NCBI GenBank assembly: GCA_020630955.1
Contig: JAHDIE010000002.1
Coordinates: 62,001 to 126,000, forward strand
DNA: 64,000 nt
Direction of reading: 5' to 3'
Source of the DNA: Saprospiraceae bacterium
GTDB taxonomy: Bacteria; Bacteroidota; Bacteroidia; Chitinophagales; Saprospiraceae
The notes under the pieces were generated by a model. The model was not told the DNA's origin, did no database searches, and saw only the letters and a list, made by a program, of their open reading frames with translations. This document shows positions 37,677-46,270 of this stretch, in pieces. Position 1 is the first letter of the stretch. Every line of letters starts with the position of its first letter. Made by a program: the position numbers and the translations under genes.

Positions 37677-37693
37677 TATGTTGCAGCAACATA
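37677..37693. repeat. 17-base palindrome between rlmH and the PA-domain gene
   Basis: TATGTTGC A GCAACATA, a perfect 8-bp dyad around a single base. It is the second dyad within 55 bases and lies before the terminator of the PA-domain gene; the function is unknown. Confidence 0.4.
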
Positions 37694-37725
37694 GCTAGCT
37701 TTTGATTAATCACCTTTAATTATCG

Positions 37726-37756
37726 AAAAAAAAAAGGGCTACCCAATGGATAGCCC
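37726..37756 (-). terminator. Intrinsic terminator of the PA-domain gene
   Basis: Minus strand: GGGCTATCC, loop ATT, GGGTAGCCC (9-bp stem with one G-U), then ten T. It starts 25 bases after the stop codon. This is one of the strongest terminators in the window. Confidence 0.88.
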
Positions 37757-37780
37757 CAAATATTTTATCGTGTTAATTGA

Positions 37781-40156
37781 TTATTTATTTACAACAACTT
37801 TTTTGTTGATAAAACCATTTTCAGTATTAACATTCAACATATAAATTCCTGATGGAACTTCTGTGATATCCAATTCTACTTGGTTGTATTGTACATTGTA
37901 AGCTCTTTCATTAAGAATTACTTTGCCATCTACGCTAGTCAGGTTAAACGATACTGTTTCAGAATTGTTATCAAGTATCAAATCAACAATTAGTTTATCA
38001 CTTGCTGGATTTGGAAATACCTTAACATTTAAATCATTATTTAATTCATCAACGTCGCTATATACTCCTATAGTAAGAGGCATTGCAACCGACCAGAAAG
38101 GATTATATCCAAATGTTCTGTTCTCGATATCACCTGGTGTAGAATCAGCTCCATTTCCTGACATAGATCCGTATCTTCCAGTTGCAAAATCTTGAGCTAA
38201 TGCCAAATTCATAGCAGAGTAATTAAAGTTAGTATTGATCTCTGTATTGGCAGCCACAATTCTATATTGGCTCCCAGTATTTAAAAGAGGTCTCATGTGT
38301 GCCATGATTAGATAATGACCATCATCAGTAAGATCGATTGGACCACCACCAGGGTTCTTAAGATTGAAGGTCATTTTTCTTAATTCAGCAGCAGTTATGT
38401 CCTCACTAATAAGAATTTCTTCTCTTCCTAGCTCTATTCTTTCATCACCAGTACATGCTCCATCTTCATTGGTATCATTCCATTGATACATTGCTAAAGT
38501 GATGAATCCTGAACTATTAGCAATATCATCTACAACAACACCAAAGCTTACTTCGTCAACAGATAATCCAGCACCATTAGGTATATAATAATAGTTACCA
38601 TAAGATTGGTAGTATTCATTTGGTGCAGCTCTGTTTCCTAGATATTCACCTCCAGCTTCTTCCTCAGAAATAACTTTTGCAAATTCATTTTCAGTAATTT
38701 CGAAGTCAAAGGTATTTACATCGTTATCTGCATTTTCGTCATTGTCTGAAACAACGGCATAAGCACCAGTATAGCTAGCAACTTCTGCAGGAGGTGTCCA
38801 TAATTCAGAAAAAACTCTGTTTTCATCAAGAAATCCAGCCTCAATTGTACCATATTCAAGAGATTGCTCATAAACAACACTTCCACTGTCATTGTTGGTA
38901 ATGGTTGCATCTACTCTAACTCCTGTTACATCAATGTTTCCAATATTTTCAACATCAATTAAGAAAGGCATTGCATCCACTTGATCTTTAGGAGTTTTAT
39001 AATTGGTATAAACTGAATAGAAGTTTGAATTTCCTCTAACGTCAACTATTCTAGAACTTCTTATTACAACATCATCCAAAATCCAGAAGTAATAATCATT
39101 GGAATTAGAAGTAAATCTCACTCTAACATCGGATTGGTTTGCAGCTTCCGGAATATTGATCGAAACAAATTCTGTTCCCACAACATTAGAAATACTTGCA
39201 GTAAGTATATTTTCGGTTTCAATTGGATATTCTTCGCCATATGTAGTTCCACCATCAATAGAAACTGCTAAAGAAGCTGATCCATTCAATGGTAGTTGAA
39301 ATTGATAAAATTCAACTACTGGAAAGTCTGCATTTGAAAGATCAATGGACGGTGAAATTAATTGTCCACTGTGCGTAAGATATGGCCATACATTGTTATC
39401 CAATCCTGCTTGAGTTCCACCAGTAGATAGAAAATCATAATCCATGATCATCGCTCCATTACATAAAGTTGGTGATTCAATGGTAAATTGATTTTGGAAT
39501 AAAAATCCTTCGTTATATCCAAGAGGTGTGTGAACAAAAATATCAGACTCAGCTGATGTTCCTACGGTTGTCCAATCGCCTAGACCTCCTTCAAAAGCAC
39601 CTTCACCATTTGCTCCCCAAACAATGGTAGAATCATACTCTGCATTACATGGAGGTAATTTAAAACTAAATTCAACATCAACGGCAGTTGCGTTTCCTAA
39701 TTCCGCTTTGATTAAATTACAATCTTCTTGAGATGCCATCGCCGCATAAACAGTTATCTCATCTGCAATATCACCAGGACCCATTGCAGTAGCAGGGCCT
39801 GGAGCACTGTTACAAACTAAAACTGCAACAGCACCAGCATCTTGTGCATTTTTAACCTTGATGTCAAAATTGCAAGATCCTCTGTCTACCATGCCTATCA
39901 TGCCTGTTAAATCATTGATTAATGGTGTACAAGCATCATTTACTGGATCGGTGTCATCTTCTCCTAACATTAGGCTTCCTGTAACAATATCCATAGGTTC
40001 CAAGCCAAAACCAGCACTCACGATTGGATAATCACCAGCTAAAGAAGCTGGAGCTGTAATTGTCATCGTATTAAATGACTGTGCTGACAGTTGAATGGCA
40101 CAAAATGCCACTGCCAAAGAAAATATGGTTCTAATTTTTGTAGAATACATTCTCAT
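37781..40156 (-). CDS. Secreted PA-domain protein with T9SS sorting signal
   Basis: A 791-residue exported protein. A signal peptide (TIFSLAVAFCAIQLSAQ) is followed by a protease-associated (PA) domain at about 60-170 with GMIGMVDRGSCNFDIKVKNA and DAGAVAVLVCN. Next come long beta-rich regions with FVHTPLGYNEGF and VRFTSNSNDYYFWILDDVVI, resembling MAM/jellyroll domains. The last about 75 residues form a type A C-terminal sorting domain (VKVFPNPASDKLIVDL ... GIYMLNVNTENGF ... KKVVVNK), the substrate mark of type IX secretion. No peptidase domain is visible, so it is probably a surface adhesin or binding protein. It is transcribed singly with a strong terminator. Confidence 0.88.
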   Translation of the reverse strand: MRMYSTKIRTIFSLAVAFCAIQLSAQSFNTMTITAPASLAGDYPIVSAGFGLEPMDIVTGSLMLGEDDTDPVNDACTPLINDLTGMIGMVDRGSCNFDIKVKNAQDAGAVAVLVCNSAPGPATAMGPGDIADEITVYAAMASQEDCNLIKAELGNATAVDVEFSFKLPPCNAEYDSTIVWGANGEGAFEGGLGDWTTVGTSAESDIFVHTPLGYNEGFLFQNQFTIESPTLCNGAMIMDYDFLSTGGTQAGLDNNVWPYLTHSGQLISPSIDLSNADFPVVEFYQFQLPLNGSASLAVSIDGGTTYGEEYPIETENILTASISNVVGTEFVSINIPEAANQSDVRVRFTSNSNDYYFWILDDVVIRSSRIVDVRGNSNFYSVYTNYKTPKDQVDAMPFLIDVENIGNIDVTGVRVDATITNNDSGSVVYEQSLEYGTIEAGFLDENRVFSELWTPPAEVASYTGAYAVVSDNDENADNDVNTFDFEITENEFAKVISEEEAGGEYLGNRAAPNEYYQSYGNYYYIPNGAGLSVDEVSFGVVVDDIANSSGFITLAMYQWNDTNEDGACTGDERIELGREEILISEDITAAELRKMTFNLKNPGGGPIDLTDDGHYLIMAHMRPLLNTGSQYRIVAANTEINTNFNYSAMNLALAQDFATGRYGSMSGNGADSTPGDIENRTFGYNPFWSVAMPLTIGVYSDVDELNNDLNVKVFPNPASDKLIVDLILDNNSETVSFNLTSVDGKVILNERAYNVQYNQVELDITEVPSGIYMLNVNTENGFINKKVVVNK

Positions 40157-40278
40157 ATAAATAAAAGTTTTTAATAAATATTCAATTTTTTACAATAAGG
40201 ATAAATTTAAGAAAACATATGCGTTTCAATGCCTATTATTAGAGCTTTAATAAATAAACTTTACCAATTAAGTCTCAC

Positions 40279-41244
40279 CTATGACTTGTCAAATGCTCTT
40301 AAATCTTCTATTTTAACTCCAACCGCGCCTTGATTTCTACAAGCAAGATTCCCAATTATATTCAATATTGGGCAAATTTGGTCTTCAGCAAAGTTTTGAG
40401 CTAATAATAAAGCCAGCATTGAGACCACTGAATCACCAGCTCCAGTAATGTCGGTTATTTTTACATTATAGCCAGAAGAGATTGTATTATTCTGATAATT
40501 GTAAATGCCATTTGCACCTAATGTTACATAGGCCTTATCAAACTCGACATATTTTTTTAATGCTTCAACGGCAGATTTTAAATCATCTAGATCTAATGTA
40601 ACCTTTCGATTGATAGCCTTACTTAACTCTTTGTGATTTGGTTTTATCGCAGTACATCCATTGTAAGCCTCAAGGTTTTTGAACTTAGGATCTACAATTG
40701 TAGGTATATTCATAGCATTGGCTTCCGCAATAATGTGCTGTATCAATTTTGGGTGCAAGAAGCCTTTATTATAATCTTGGATAATGACTGCATTGTGGCT
40801 TGAAGATTTAAAAATTTTATCAAAAATAGAGCTTGATTTCAAAAGCACATCAGCATCTATTACTGCTGTTTCCTCTTCATCAATGCGCATTATTTGTTGA
40901 CTTTTAGAAATAAATCTTTGTTTTCGTGTACTTGGTCTCTTAGAATCTATAATCCGATGGAAAGTAATTTGACTTTCATCACAGAGTTTTTCAATAGTAA
41001 CTCCATTTTTGTCATTTCCAATGAGTGCTAAAAGTGATGATTCCGCTCCAAGTGACTTAATATTTTTCGAAACATTACCACTTCCTCCTAAAGTTGATTT
41101 GGTTTCGATTTTGGAAAATATTGGAATTGGGGCTTCTGGAGATATCCTATCTACTTTGCCATATACATATTGATCAAGCATTACATCACCAACTGTAAGT
41201 ACAGAAAGATGATCAAATGATAGATTCTTAAGATTTTGGTTCAT
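40279..41244 (-). CDS. PfkB-type heptose-7-phosphate kinase, RfaE1/HldE-N-like
   Basis: Sugar kinase of 321 residues predicted to phosphorylate D-glycero-manno-heptose-7-phosphate for ADP-heptose and lipopolysaccharide core. VGDVMLDQYVYGKVDRISPEAP, shortened here to its DVMLDQY and RISPEAPIP parts, is the RfaE signature. The anion hole and catalytic base lie in DITGAGDSVVS. Only the kinase domain is present, without the nucleotidyltransferase of full HldE. The ATG at 41244 overlaps waaA by 17 bases; the frame is open to 41289. Its placement after waaA supports the core-LPS role. Confidence 0.87.
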   Translation of the reverse strand: MNQNLKNLSFDHLSVLTVGDVMLDQYVYGKVDRISPEAPIPIFSKIETKSTLGGSGNVSKNIKSLGAESSLLALIGNDKNGVTIEKLCDESQITFHRIIDSKRPSTRKQRFISKSQQIMRIDEEETAVIDADVLLKSSSIFDKIFKSSSHNAVIIQDYNKGFLHPKLIQHIIAEANAMNIPTIVDPKFKNLEAYNGCTAIKPNHKELSKAINRKVTLDLDDLKSAVEALKKYVEFDKAYVTLGANGIYNYQNNTISSGYNVKITDITGAGDSVVSMLALLLAQNFAEDQICPILNIIGNLACRNQGAVGVKIEDLRAFDKS

Positions 41245-42454
41245 ATGATTTCTCAATGATTTCAGACATTTTCTGCAAGTCTGACTCAATAATTTTTAAT
41301 ATCTGCGGAGTTTCCAAAAGTATAGAACCCTTTTTCAAATTCTCAATTATTAAGCTAAATTCTTCATTATTTTTAATAGAGTAGGCTAATTTTTTAGCTA
41401 ATAAGAACTTGGCTTCCGGAAATTTCTCATACTGCGGTCCAAATACGATTAGGGATTCTGCATATAAGGGTTCCAAAACATTGTGTAATCCCGTTTTAAA
41501 GGCCCCTCCAACATAGTTTAATACCCCGTATCTGTATAAGTGTTTCAAATCGCCAATGGTGTCCACAACTAAAATATTAGAATCAAAATCAATCTTTTCA
41601 GAACTAAAATAATTTTTGATATCGAAGATGGACTTCAGGTGATTTATTGAATTCGCAGTAACCTCATGAGGAGCGAGAATCCAATTAATTTCTTTATGCT
41701 TCTTTATAGAAGGTAATATGACCTCAATATCTTCTTTCCATATGCTTCCGCAAATGATGTTTGGTCTTTCAGAAAGGAATGATTTGATATGAGATTCAAT
41801 TTTGTAATTATTTATTTTTTTCGTCTCAATGGACTGGGCATATCTGAGATCTGTAAGTTCTGCATGAGTATTCAGGCCATTATCTCTGAATAATTTTGAA
41901 GTAATGGTGTTTGTTGTTAACACAAAATTTGCTGTATTGATAAGTTCTTTCGCTTTCTTGTATTTTAAGTTATTACTGATGGTTTGTAGGTTGACATTAA
42001 CAAATCCAAAAGGTATTTTTCTTTGAATTATCTCATTTAGGTACATAAACCAAAATTCATATTTGATAAAAAGGATCAAGCTTGGATTGGTGAATTTTAA
42101 AAATCGGTCAATATCAGATTTTCTGTCAAAAGGTAAATAGCATTTTTGTTCTCCAGAGGGAATCTTTGCATATTTAAATCCTGAAGGGGAGAAGAAAGAA
42201 AATAAAAATTTATGGTCTGGGTATCTTTCTCTAAGCTTTCGATACAAAGGAAGGCTTAATTCAAATTCACCGAGAGAAGCAGAATGTATTTGTATAATAG
42301 CAAACTCATTTGCTTTGAGCCAAGCTAATAGTTCTACATTAGTTTCAATTTGACGGCCTTGTAAAAATTGTTTTGTTTTTGGATCCCACTTGGATTTAAT
42401 CTTAGCTATTCCAAGAAAAATAAAAATCAAAAACCGATATCCGATCCAAAACAT
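41228..42454 (-). CDS. waaA: Kdo transferase WaaA/KdtA
   Basis: Glycosyltransferase family 30 enzyme that adds Kdo to lipid A precursors at the inner membrane. The 408 residues start with a membrane-anchoring stretch (FWIGYRFLIFIFLGIAKI), then the acceptor-side IHSASLGEFELSLPLYRKL with the catalytic Glu of the SxGE motif, LPFDRKSDIDRFLKF, and YEFWFMYLNEI. The donor domain has ICGSIWKEDIE and APHEVTAN, and ends with the conserved GGAFKTGLHNVLEP. Its start overlaps the upstream barrel gene as TAATG, and its end overlaps the heptose kinase. Confidence 0.94.
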   Translation of the reverse strand: MFWIGYRFLIFIFLGIAKIKSKWDPKTKQFLQGRQIETNVELLAWLKANEFAIIQIHSASLGEFELSLPLYRKLRERYPDHKFLFSFFSPSGFKYAKIPSGEQKCYLPFDRKSDIDRFLKFTNPSLILFIKYEFWFMYLNEIIQRKIPFGFVNVNLQTISNNLKYKKAKELINTANFVLTTNTITSKLFRDNGLNTHAELTDLRYAQSIETKKINNYKIESHIKSFLSERPNIICGSIWKEDIEVILPSIKKHKEINWILAPHEVTANSINHLKSIFDIKNYFSSEKIDFDSNILVVDTIGDLKHLYRYGVLNYVGGAFKTGLHNVLEPLYAESLIVFGPQYEKFPEAKFLLAKKLAYSIKNNEEFSLIIENLKKGSILLETPQILKIIESDLQKMSEIIEKSYEPKS

Positions 42455-43191
42455 TAATAATATATGTCTTTACCAACTTCTTTGGCTGTTAATCCTAAGT
42501 ACCAAACAACTTTGATCCCTAAACCTACATCGAATCTTTGATTTTTCTCTTCGGACATGTTATCAAACTGGATTGGACCTGCCTGATTTAAAAAGCCCTC
42601 AAAGGCATTAATCATAAAGTCAAATTTCCTTGGCCCATTTCTGAATTTTACACCTACTTGGTTTTCGATATATATGCCTCGAGAATTTCTATCATGACCT
42701 TTGCCATATTCTTCAAATGCAAGTGTAACAGATTTCGAAAATTCTACAAACCTGATTTTATGTTGCATCAACCCAACTCCTGCACCAACAAATAGTTTTG
42801 CACGTTCATTTTTATCAAGGAACATTAGGTTCTTTTTAAAATCTATGCCTATAAATGAAGCAGCCATTCTTCGATTGACAACTGTTGGAACTCCTTCTCT
42901 GCTTAGTAACTGACCAGATGATGTTCTATAAACAGCCAAAGGATCTTCTTTAACTACATCACTTGTGAAAAACCCTGCTTTAAATCCAAATTGACTTTCA
43001 ATATCACCACGATAGAAATTTACCGAAAGGTCGCCACCATACATAGTCCCAAACCTATCTTTTAGATCGGCCAGTGGAGTATTGAAACCAAAGCCGAAAC
43101 CAATATCTAATGATGTTGTATTGAAGTTTTGCCCCCAAGTTTTGAGGAAGGCCAGACAACATATGACTGTAATAATATTTTTAAACATCAT
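42454..43191 (-). CDS. PorT-like outer-membrane beta-barrel protein
   Basis: A 245-residue exported barrel. Signal peptide FKNIITVICCLAFLKTWGQ; the mature part has LDIGFGFGFNTPLADLKDRF, YGGDLSVNFYRG, FVGAGVGLMQHKIRF and QRFDVGLGIKVVWYL, the alternation expected of 8-strand barrels in the PorT/outer_membrane_beta-barrel group. The function is unknown. The start could be either of two adjacent ATGs (43191 or 43188). It is translationally coupled to waaA through TAATG, so it may concern envelope assembly. Confidence 0.75.
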   Translation of the reverse strand: MMFKNIITVICCLAFLKTWGQNFNTTSLDIGFGFGFNTPLADLKDRFGTMYGGDLSVNFYRGDIESQFGFKAGFFTSDVVKEDPLAVYRTSSGQLLSREGVPTVVNRRMAASFIGIDFKKNLMFLDKNERAKLFVGAGVGLMQHKIRFVEFSKSVTLAFEEYGKGHDRNSRGIYIENQVGVKFRNGPRKFDFMINAFEGFLNQAGPIQFDNMSEEKNQRFDVGLGIKVVWYLGLTAKEVGKDIYY

Positions 43192-43337
43192 CAAAATTAA
43201 TTATTTGTATCCTTCTGTTTAGCTATTTCCCTAGATTAATGGAAATAAACTATTGCAAACTAAGTGTCAAACTTATGCCCTAAGATATAATTACATAAAT
43301 ACTGAAAACCTGAAAGAAATAATAGATAGAAAATATA

Positions 43338-43362
43338 ATAACTAAGTTATTAACTTGGTTAT
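43338..43362. repeat. Hairpin in the region upstream of the SLBB gene
   Basis: ATAACTAAGTT, loop ATT, AACTTGGTTAT: an 11-bp stem with one G-U. No T-run follows, so it reads as an operator or RNA stem rather than a terminator. Confidence 0.4.
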
Positions 43363-43409
43363 AGTGCTTTCCTTGACAGATAATTCACTTGACCAACTGT
43401 AGAGTATTC

Positions 43410-43488
43410 ATTTGTATTGATCTCAAATAGTTGTTAATTCAAAAGAAACAACAGAAAATAGCTGAATACAAATTAAATAAATACAAAT
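43410..43488. promoter_or_regulatory. Three copies of nonamer AATACAAAT
   Basis: One inverted copy (ATTTGTATT, 43410-43418) and two direct copies 15 bases apart (43465, 43480), the last ending 6 bases before the candidate -7 box. This layout fits binding sites for a regulator of exopolysaccharide export, but the DNA is AT-rich and chance is possible. Confidence 0.35.
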
Positions 43489-43494
43489 ATGTAT

Positions 43495-43502
43495 TATCTT
43501 TG
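43495..43502 (+). promoter_or_regulatory. Candidate -7 element for the SLBB exporter gene
   Basis: TATCTTTG matches TAnnTTTG, 59 bases before the ATG. It is the same octamer as at 2332 and 58778. No clear -33 element is seen. Confidence 0.45.
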
Positions 43503-43561
43503 TCTATAGATATTTATAAAATGGTTTTTTTATAATATTACAGACTACAATTCAAAATAAG

Positions 43562-46270
43562 ATGAAATTAAAATGCCTTTCTCTGGTAGTAACCATTCTT
43601 GTATCGGTTAATATTCAAACATTTGCACAATCACCTGTACTTACTGAAAAAGAAATTATTGCAGAACTTGAAAGGAGGGGATTGGATCGAGAATTGGTTG
43701 AAGAAGAACTAATTGCTCGTGGAATTGATATAACTTCTCTTGAAGATGTTACCCCTGAAGAAATTCAAATCATCCGCGAAGTAATTCTAGACGCAGAACA
43801 AAATTTAAACAATCCTAAAAAGGACATATCTGAGGATGAAGATGAAATTGATGAAACTATAGAAAAGGATACTATTGAATTAAATTTGGATAAAGAAAGA
43901 GAGGAGGACCAAGTCCAAGTTGAAAAGTTACCTGAAGCAGAAATTTATGGTCAAGAGCTGTTTCGAAAGGATTTAATTAGAACTTATACTGATGGATCTG
44001 ATCTTGATGCCTCAGAAAATTACATATTAGGATCAGGTGATATTATTTCCATTTCCATTTGGGGAAGATCACAGTTGGACAAACAATATCCTATCAATGA
44101 AAAAGGATATGTTGTTTTGCTTTCTGGCTCTAGAAGGGTTTTTCTTCAAGGATTGACATTGGCGCAAGCTCGAGAAAAGCTTACCTCAGTTCTATCTCAA
44201 AGTTACAAGTTTACAGATGGAGAAATGGATTTATCGCTCATTCAATCAAGAACTGTTACCGTAAATATTAGAGGAGAGGTATATAGACCCGGTACTATTA
44301 CCATACCGGCTATAAATGATGCTTTTAATGCCTTGGCTGAATCTCAGGGACCAACGAATATAGGTTCAGTCAGAAATATTGAGCTTAAGAAACGGAATGG
44401 TAAGAATATACAAATGGATGTGTACAAATACATGAGCGATGCCAATTATTCAACCCAGTTTTCCATTGATGATAATGATGTTATATTAATCCCAATTGCT
44501 GAGAATGTAGTAGAAATACACGGTGCTATAAAACGTCCAATGAAGTATGAACTGTTGAAGGATGAAGGAATTATTGAATTAATAAAGTATGCGGGGGGAG
44601 TTAATGCAAATGCACTATTGAAAACAGTTCGTATCCAAAGATATGAGAACGATCAGAGAATAGTTACGGACCTAGATTTAAGACAATTAACAAATTCAAA
44701 CTCAAATTTTAGATTGCGTAATGGAGATTTTATAACAATTGACACAATAGTAACAATTGCAAATAATTATGTTGAGGTTCAAGGTGAGGTTAATAACCCA
44801 GGGCAATTTGAAAGGTCGCCTAATATGCAGGTATTTGATGTTCTTAAGCTAGCAGGTTTGAAGGATGTCTCAAGAACAGATATTGCTTTTATAAAGAGAA
44901 AAAATGATGATAGTAGTTTTGAGTTTGAAGAGATAAATATTGATGATATCCTTACAGATCCCTCTAGTCCTTCAAATTTAAGATTAAGGAATGAAGATAT
45001 CATTACCATTTGGGGAAAAGATAGATTTACTGACGAAGGAGTAATCCAAATAGATGGTGCTATTAGATTCCCAGATGAATTCCCTTACGATGTATCAAAA
45101 AGAGTAAAATTGCGGGAGGCAATTATCCTTGCTGGAGGCTTAAGAAGAGATGCTTCTAATTTTGGTACCATTTTTAGGAAAGATCCATTAAATCCAAAGG
45201 TGATCGAATACCTGACCGTCACTGACCTTAATGATGTTATAGAAAACCCTCTTAGTGAAGAAAATATTGAATTAAATCCATTTGATAGTATATTTATTTA
45301 TAGCGATAATACTTTTCTTGAAGAATCTTTTGTCTCAATTTATGGTGCTGTTAATAATCCAGGAAATTTTCAATACGGGAAAAATATGAATATTGAAGAT
45401 TTGATTGTTTTAGCTGGTGGATTTAAGATTAGCGCTGCAACCAATAACGTTGAGGTGTCAAGAGTAATTATAAAAGACAATGAACCAACCAATGTAGTCA
45501 TTGCAAAATTGGAACTTGATCGAAATAGTTACAAACCAATTGGAGCAAATCAAAATTATACTTTAGCACCATTTGATAAGGTTGCGGTCCGATACGTTCC
45601 AGAATTTGAATTGCAAGAGTCTATAATATTAAAAGGTGAAGTTAAATCACCAGGCGCATATGCTATTGTTGGAGAAAATGAAACAATAAGTAGTATTATA
45701 AAAAGGGCAGGTGGTCTGACAAAGGAAGCATTCCCCGAAGGCGCATCTCTCCAAAGGGTTGAAGATGATTATGGAGCTATTGTAGTGAAATTGAACGATA
45801 TTTTTGAAAATCCAAACTCTAAATTTGATTTTATTGTTAGAGGAGGTGATACCATCACTATTCCTAAAAGAAGACAATTTGTTACTATTGCTGGAGCAAC
45901 AAATGTATGGGAAGTTTTATCAAGCGAATCCATAAATCAAGGGAATGAAATTCACGTTCCTTATCATGAAGGTAAAAATGCTTTATTTTATATTAACCAT
46001 TATGCAGGAGGATTTAATGAAAGTGCCAATAAAAAGTCTTTGGTCGTCAGACATCCAAATGGGGAAGTGAAAAAGTTGCAAGGATTTGGATTATTTAACA
46101 AATATCCTGATGTTAAAGAAGGCTCTGTTATTTCGGTTTCATTCAAAACAACGGAGCAATCAGATAAAGAATCAAATGAAAAAGTAAATTGGACACAAAT
46201 TCTAGGAGATTCTGTGGGGCAGGCAATGTCTATATTGACACTGCTATTACTTATTCAAAATTTTGATTAA
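43562..46270 (+). CDS. Polysaccharide export protein with multiple SLBB domains
   Basis: Predicted outer-membrane or periplasmic exopolysaccharide/capsule exporter of the Wza-related family. The 902 residues comprise a signal peptide (LSLVVTILVSVNIQTFAQ), a charged helical segment (ELERRGLDRELVEEELIARG) and an acidic linker. The Poly_export domain follows (about 150-240; YILGSGDIISISIWGRS). A series of about six SLBB domains (recurrent VxVxGxVxxPGxF/Y motifs, for example VNIRGEVYRPGTITIP, VEVQGEVNNPGQF, VSIYGAVNNPGNFQY, IILKGEVKSPGAYA) comes next. A C-terminal hydrophobic helix (AMSILTLLLLIQNFD) closes it. It is longer than Wza. No Wzz/Wzc gene is adjacent. Confidence 0.9.
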   Translation: MKLKCLSLVVTILVSVNIQTFAQSPVLTEKEIIAELERRGLDRELVEEELIARGIDITSLEDVTPEEIQIIREVILDAEQNLNNPKKDISEDEDEIDETIEKDTIELNLDKEREEDQVQVEKLPEAEIYGQELFRKDLIRTYTDGSDLDASENYILGSGDIISISIWGRSQLDKQYPINEKGYVVLLSGSRRVFLQGLTLAQAREKLTSVLSQSYKFTDGEMDLSLIQSRTVTVNIRGEVYRPGTITIPAINDAFNALAESQGPTNIGSVRNIELKKRNGKNIQMDVYKYMSDANYSTQFSIDDNDVILIPIAENVVEIHGAIKRPMKYELLKDEGIIELIKYAGGVNANALLKTVRIQRYENDQRIVTDLDLRQLTNSNSNFRLRNGDFITIDTIVTIANNYVEVQGEVNNPGQFERSPNMQVFDVLKLAGLKDVSRTDIAFIKRKNDDSSFEFEEINIDDILTDPSSPSNLRLRNEDIITIWGKDRFTDEGVIQIDGAIRFPDEFPYDVSKRVKLREAIILAGGLRRDASNFGTIFRKDPLNPKVIEYLTVTDLNDVIENPLSEENIELNPFDSIFIYSDNTFLEESFVSIYGAVNNPGNFQYGKNMNIEDLIVLAGGFKISAATNNVEVSRVIIKDNEPTNVVIAKLELDRNSYKPIGANQNYTLAPFDKVAVRYVPEFELQESIILKGEVKSPGAYAIVGENETISSIIKRAGGLTKEAFPEGASLQRVEDDYGAIVVKLNDIFENPNSKFDFIVRGGDTITIPKRRQFVTIAGATNVWEVLSSESINQGNEIHVPYHEGKNALFYINHYAGGFNESANKKSLVVRHPNGEVKKLQGFGLFNKYPDVKEGSVISVSFKTTEQSDKESNEKVNWTQILGDSVGQAMSILTLLLLIQNFD

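Larger units (their letters stand above)
43192..43561. other. 370-base divergent regulatory region
   Basis: No gene is seen on either strand. The region separates the OMP-waaA-kinase operon from the SLBB exporter gene. It holds an 11-bp near-perfect hairpin (43338-43362), three copies of the nonamer AATACAAAT in both orientations (43410-43418 inverted, 43465-43473, 43480-43488) and a -7 match at 43495. Confidence 0.6.
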
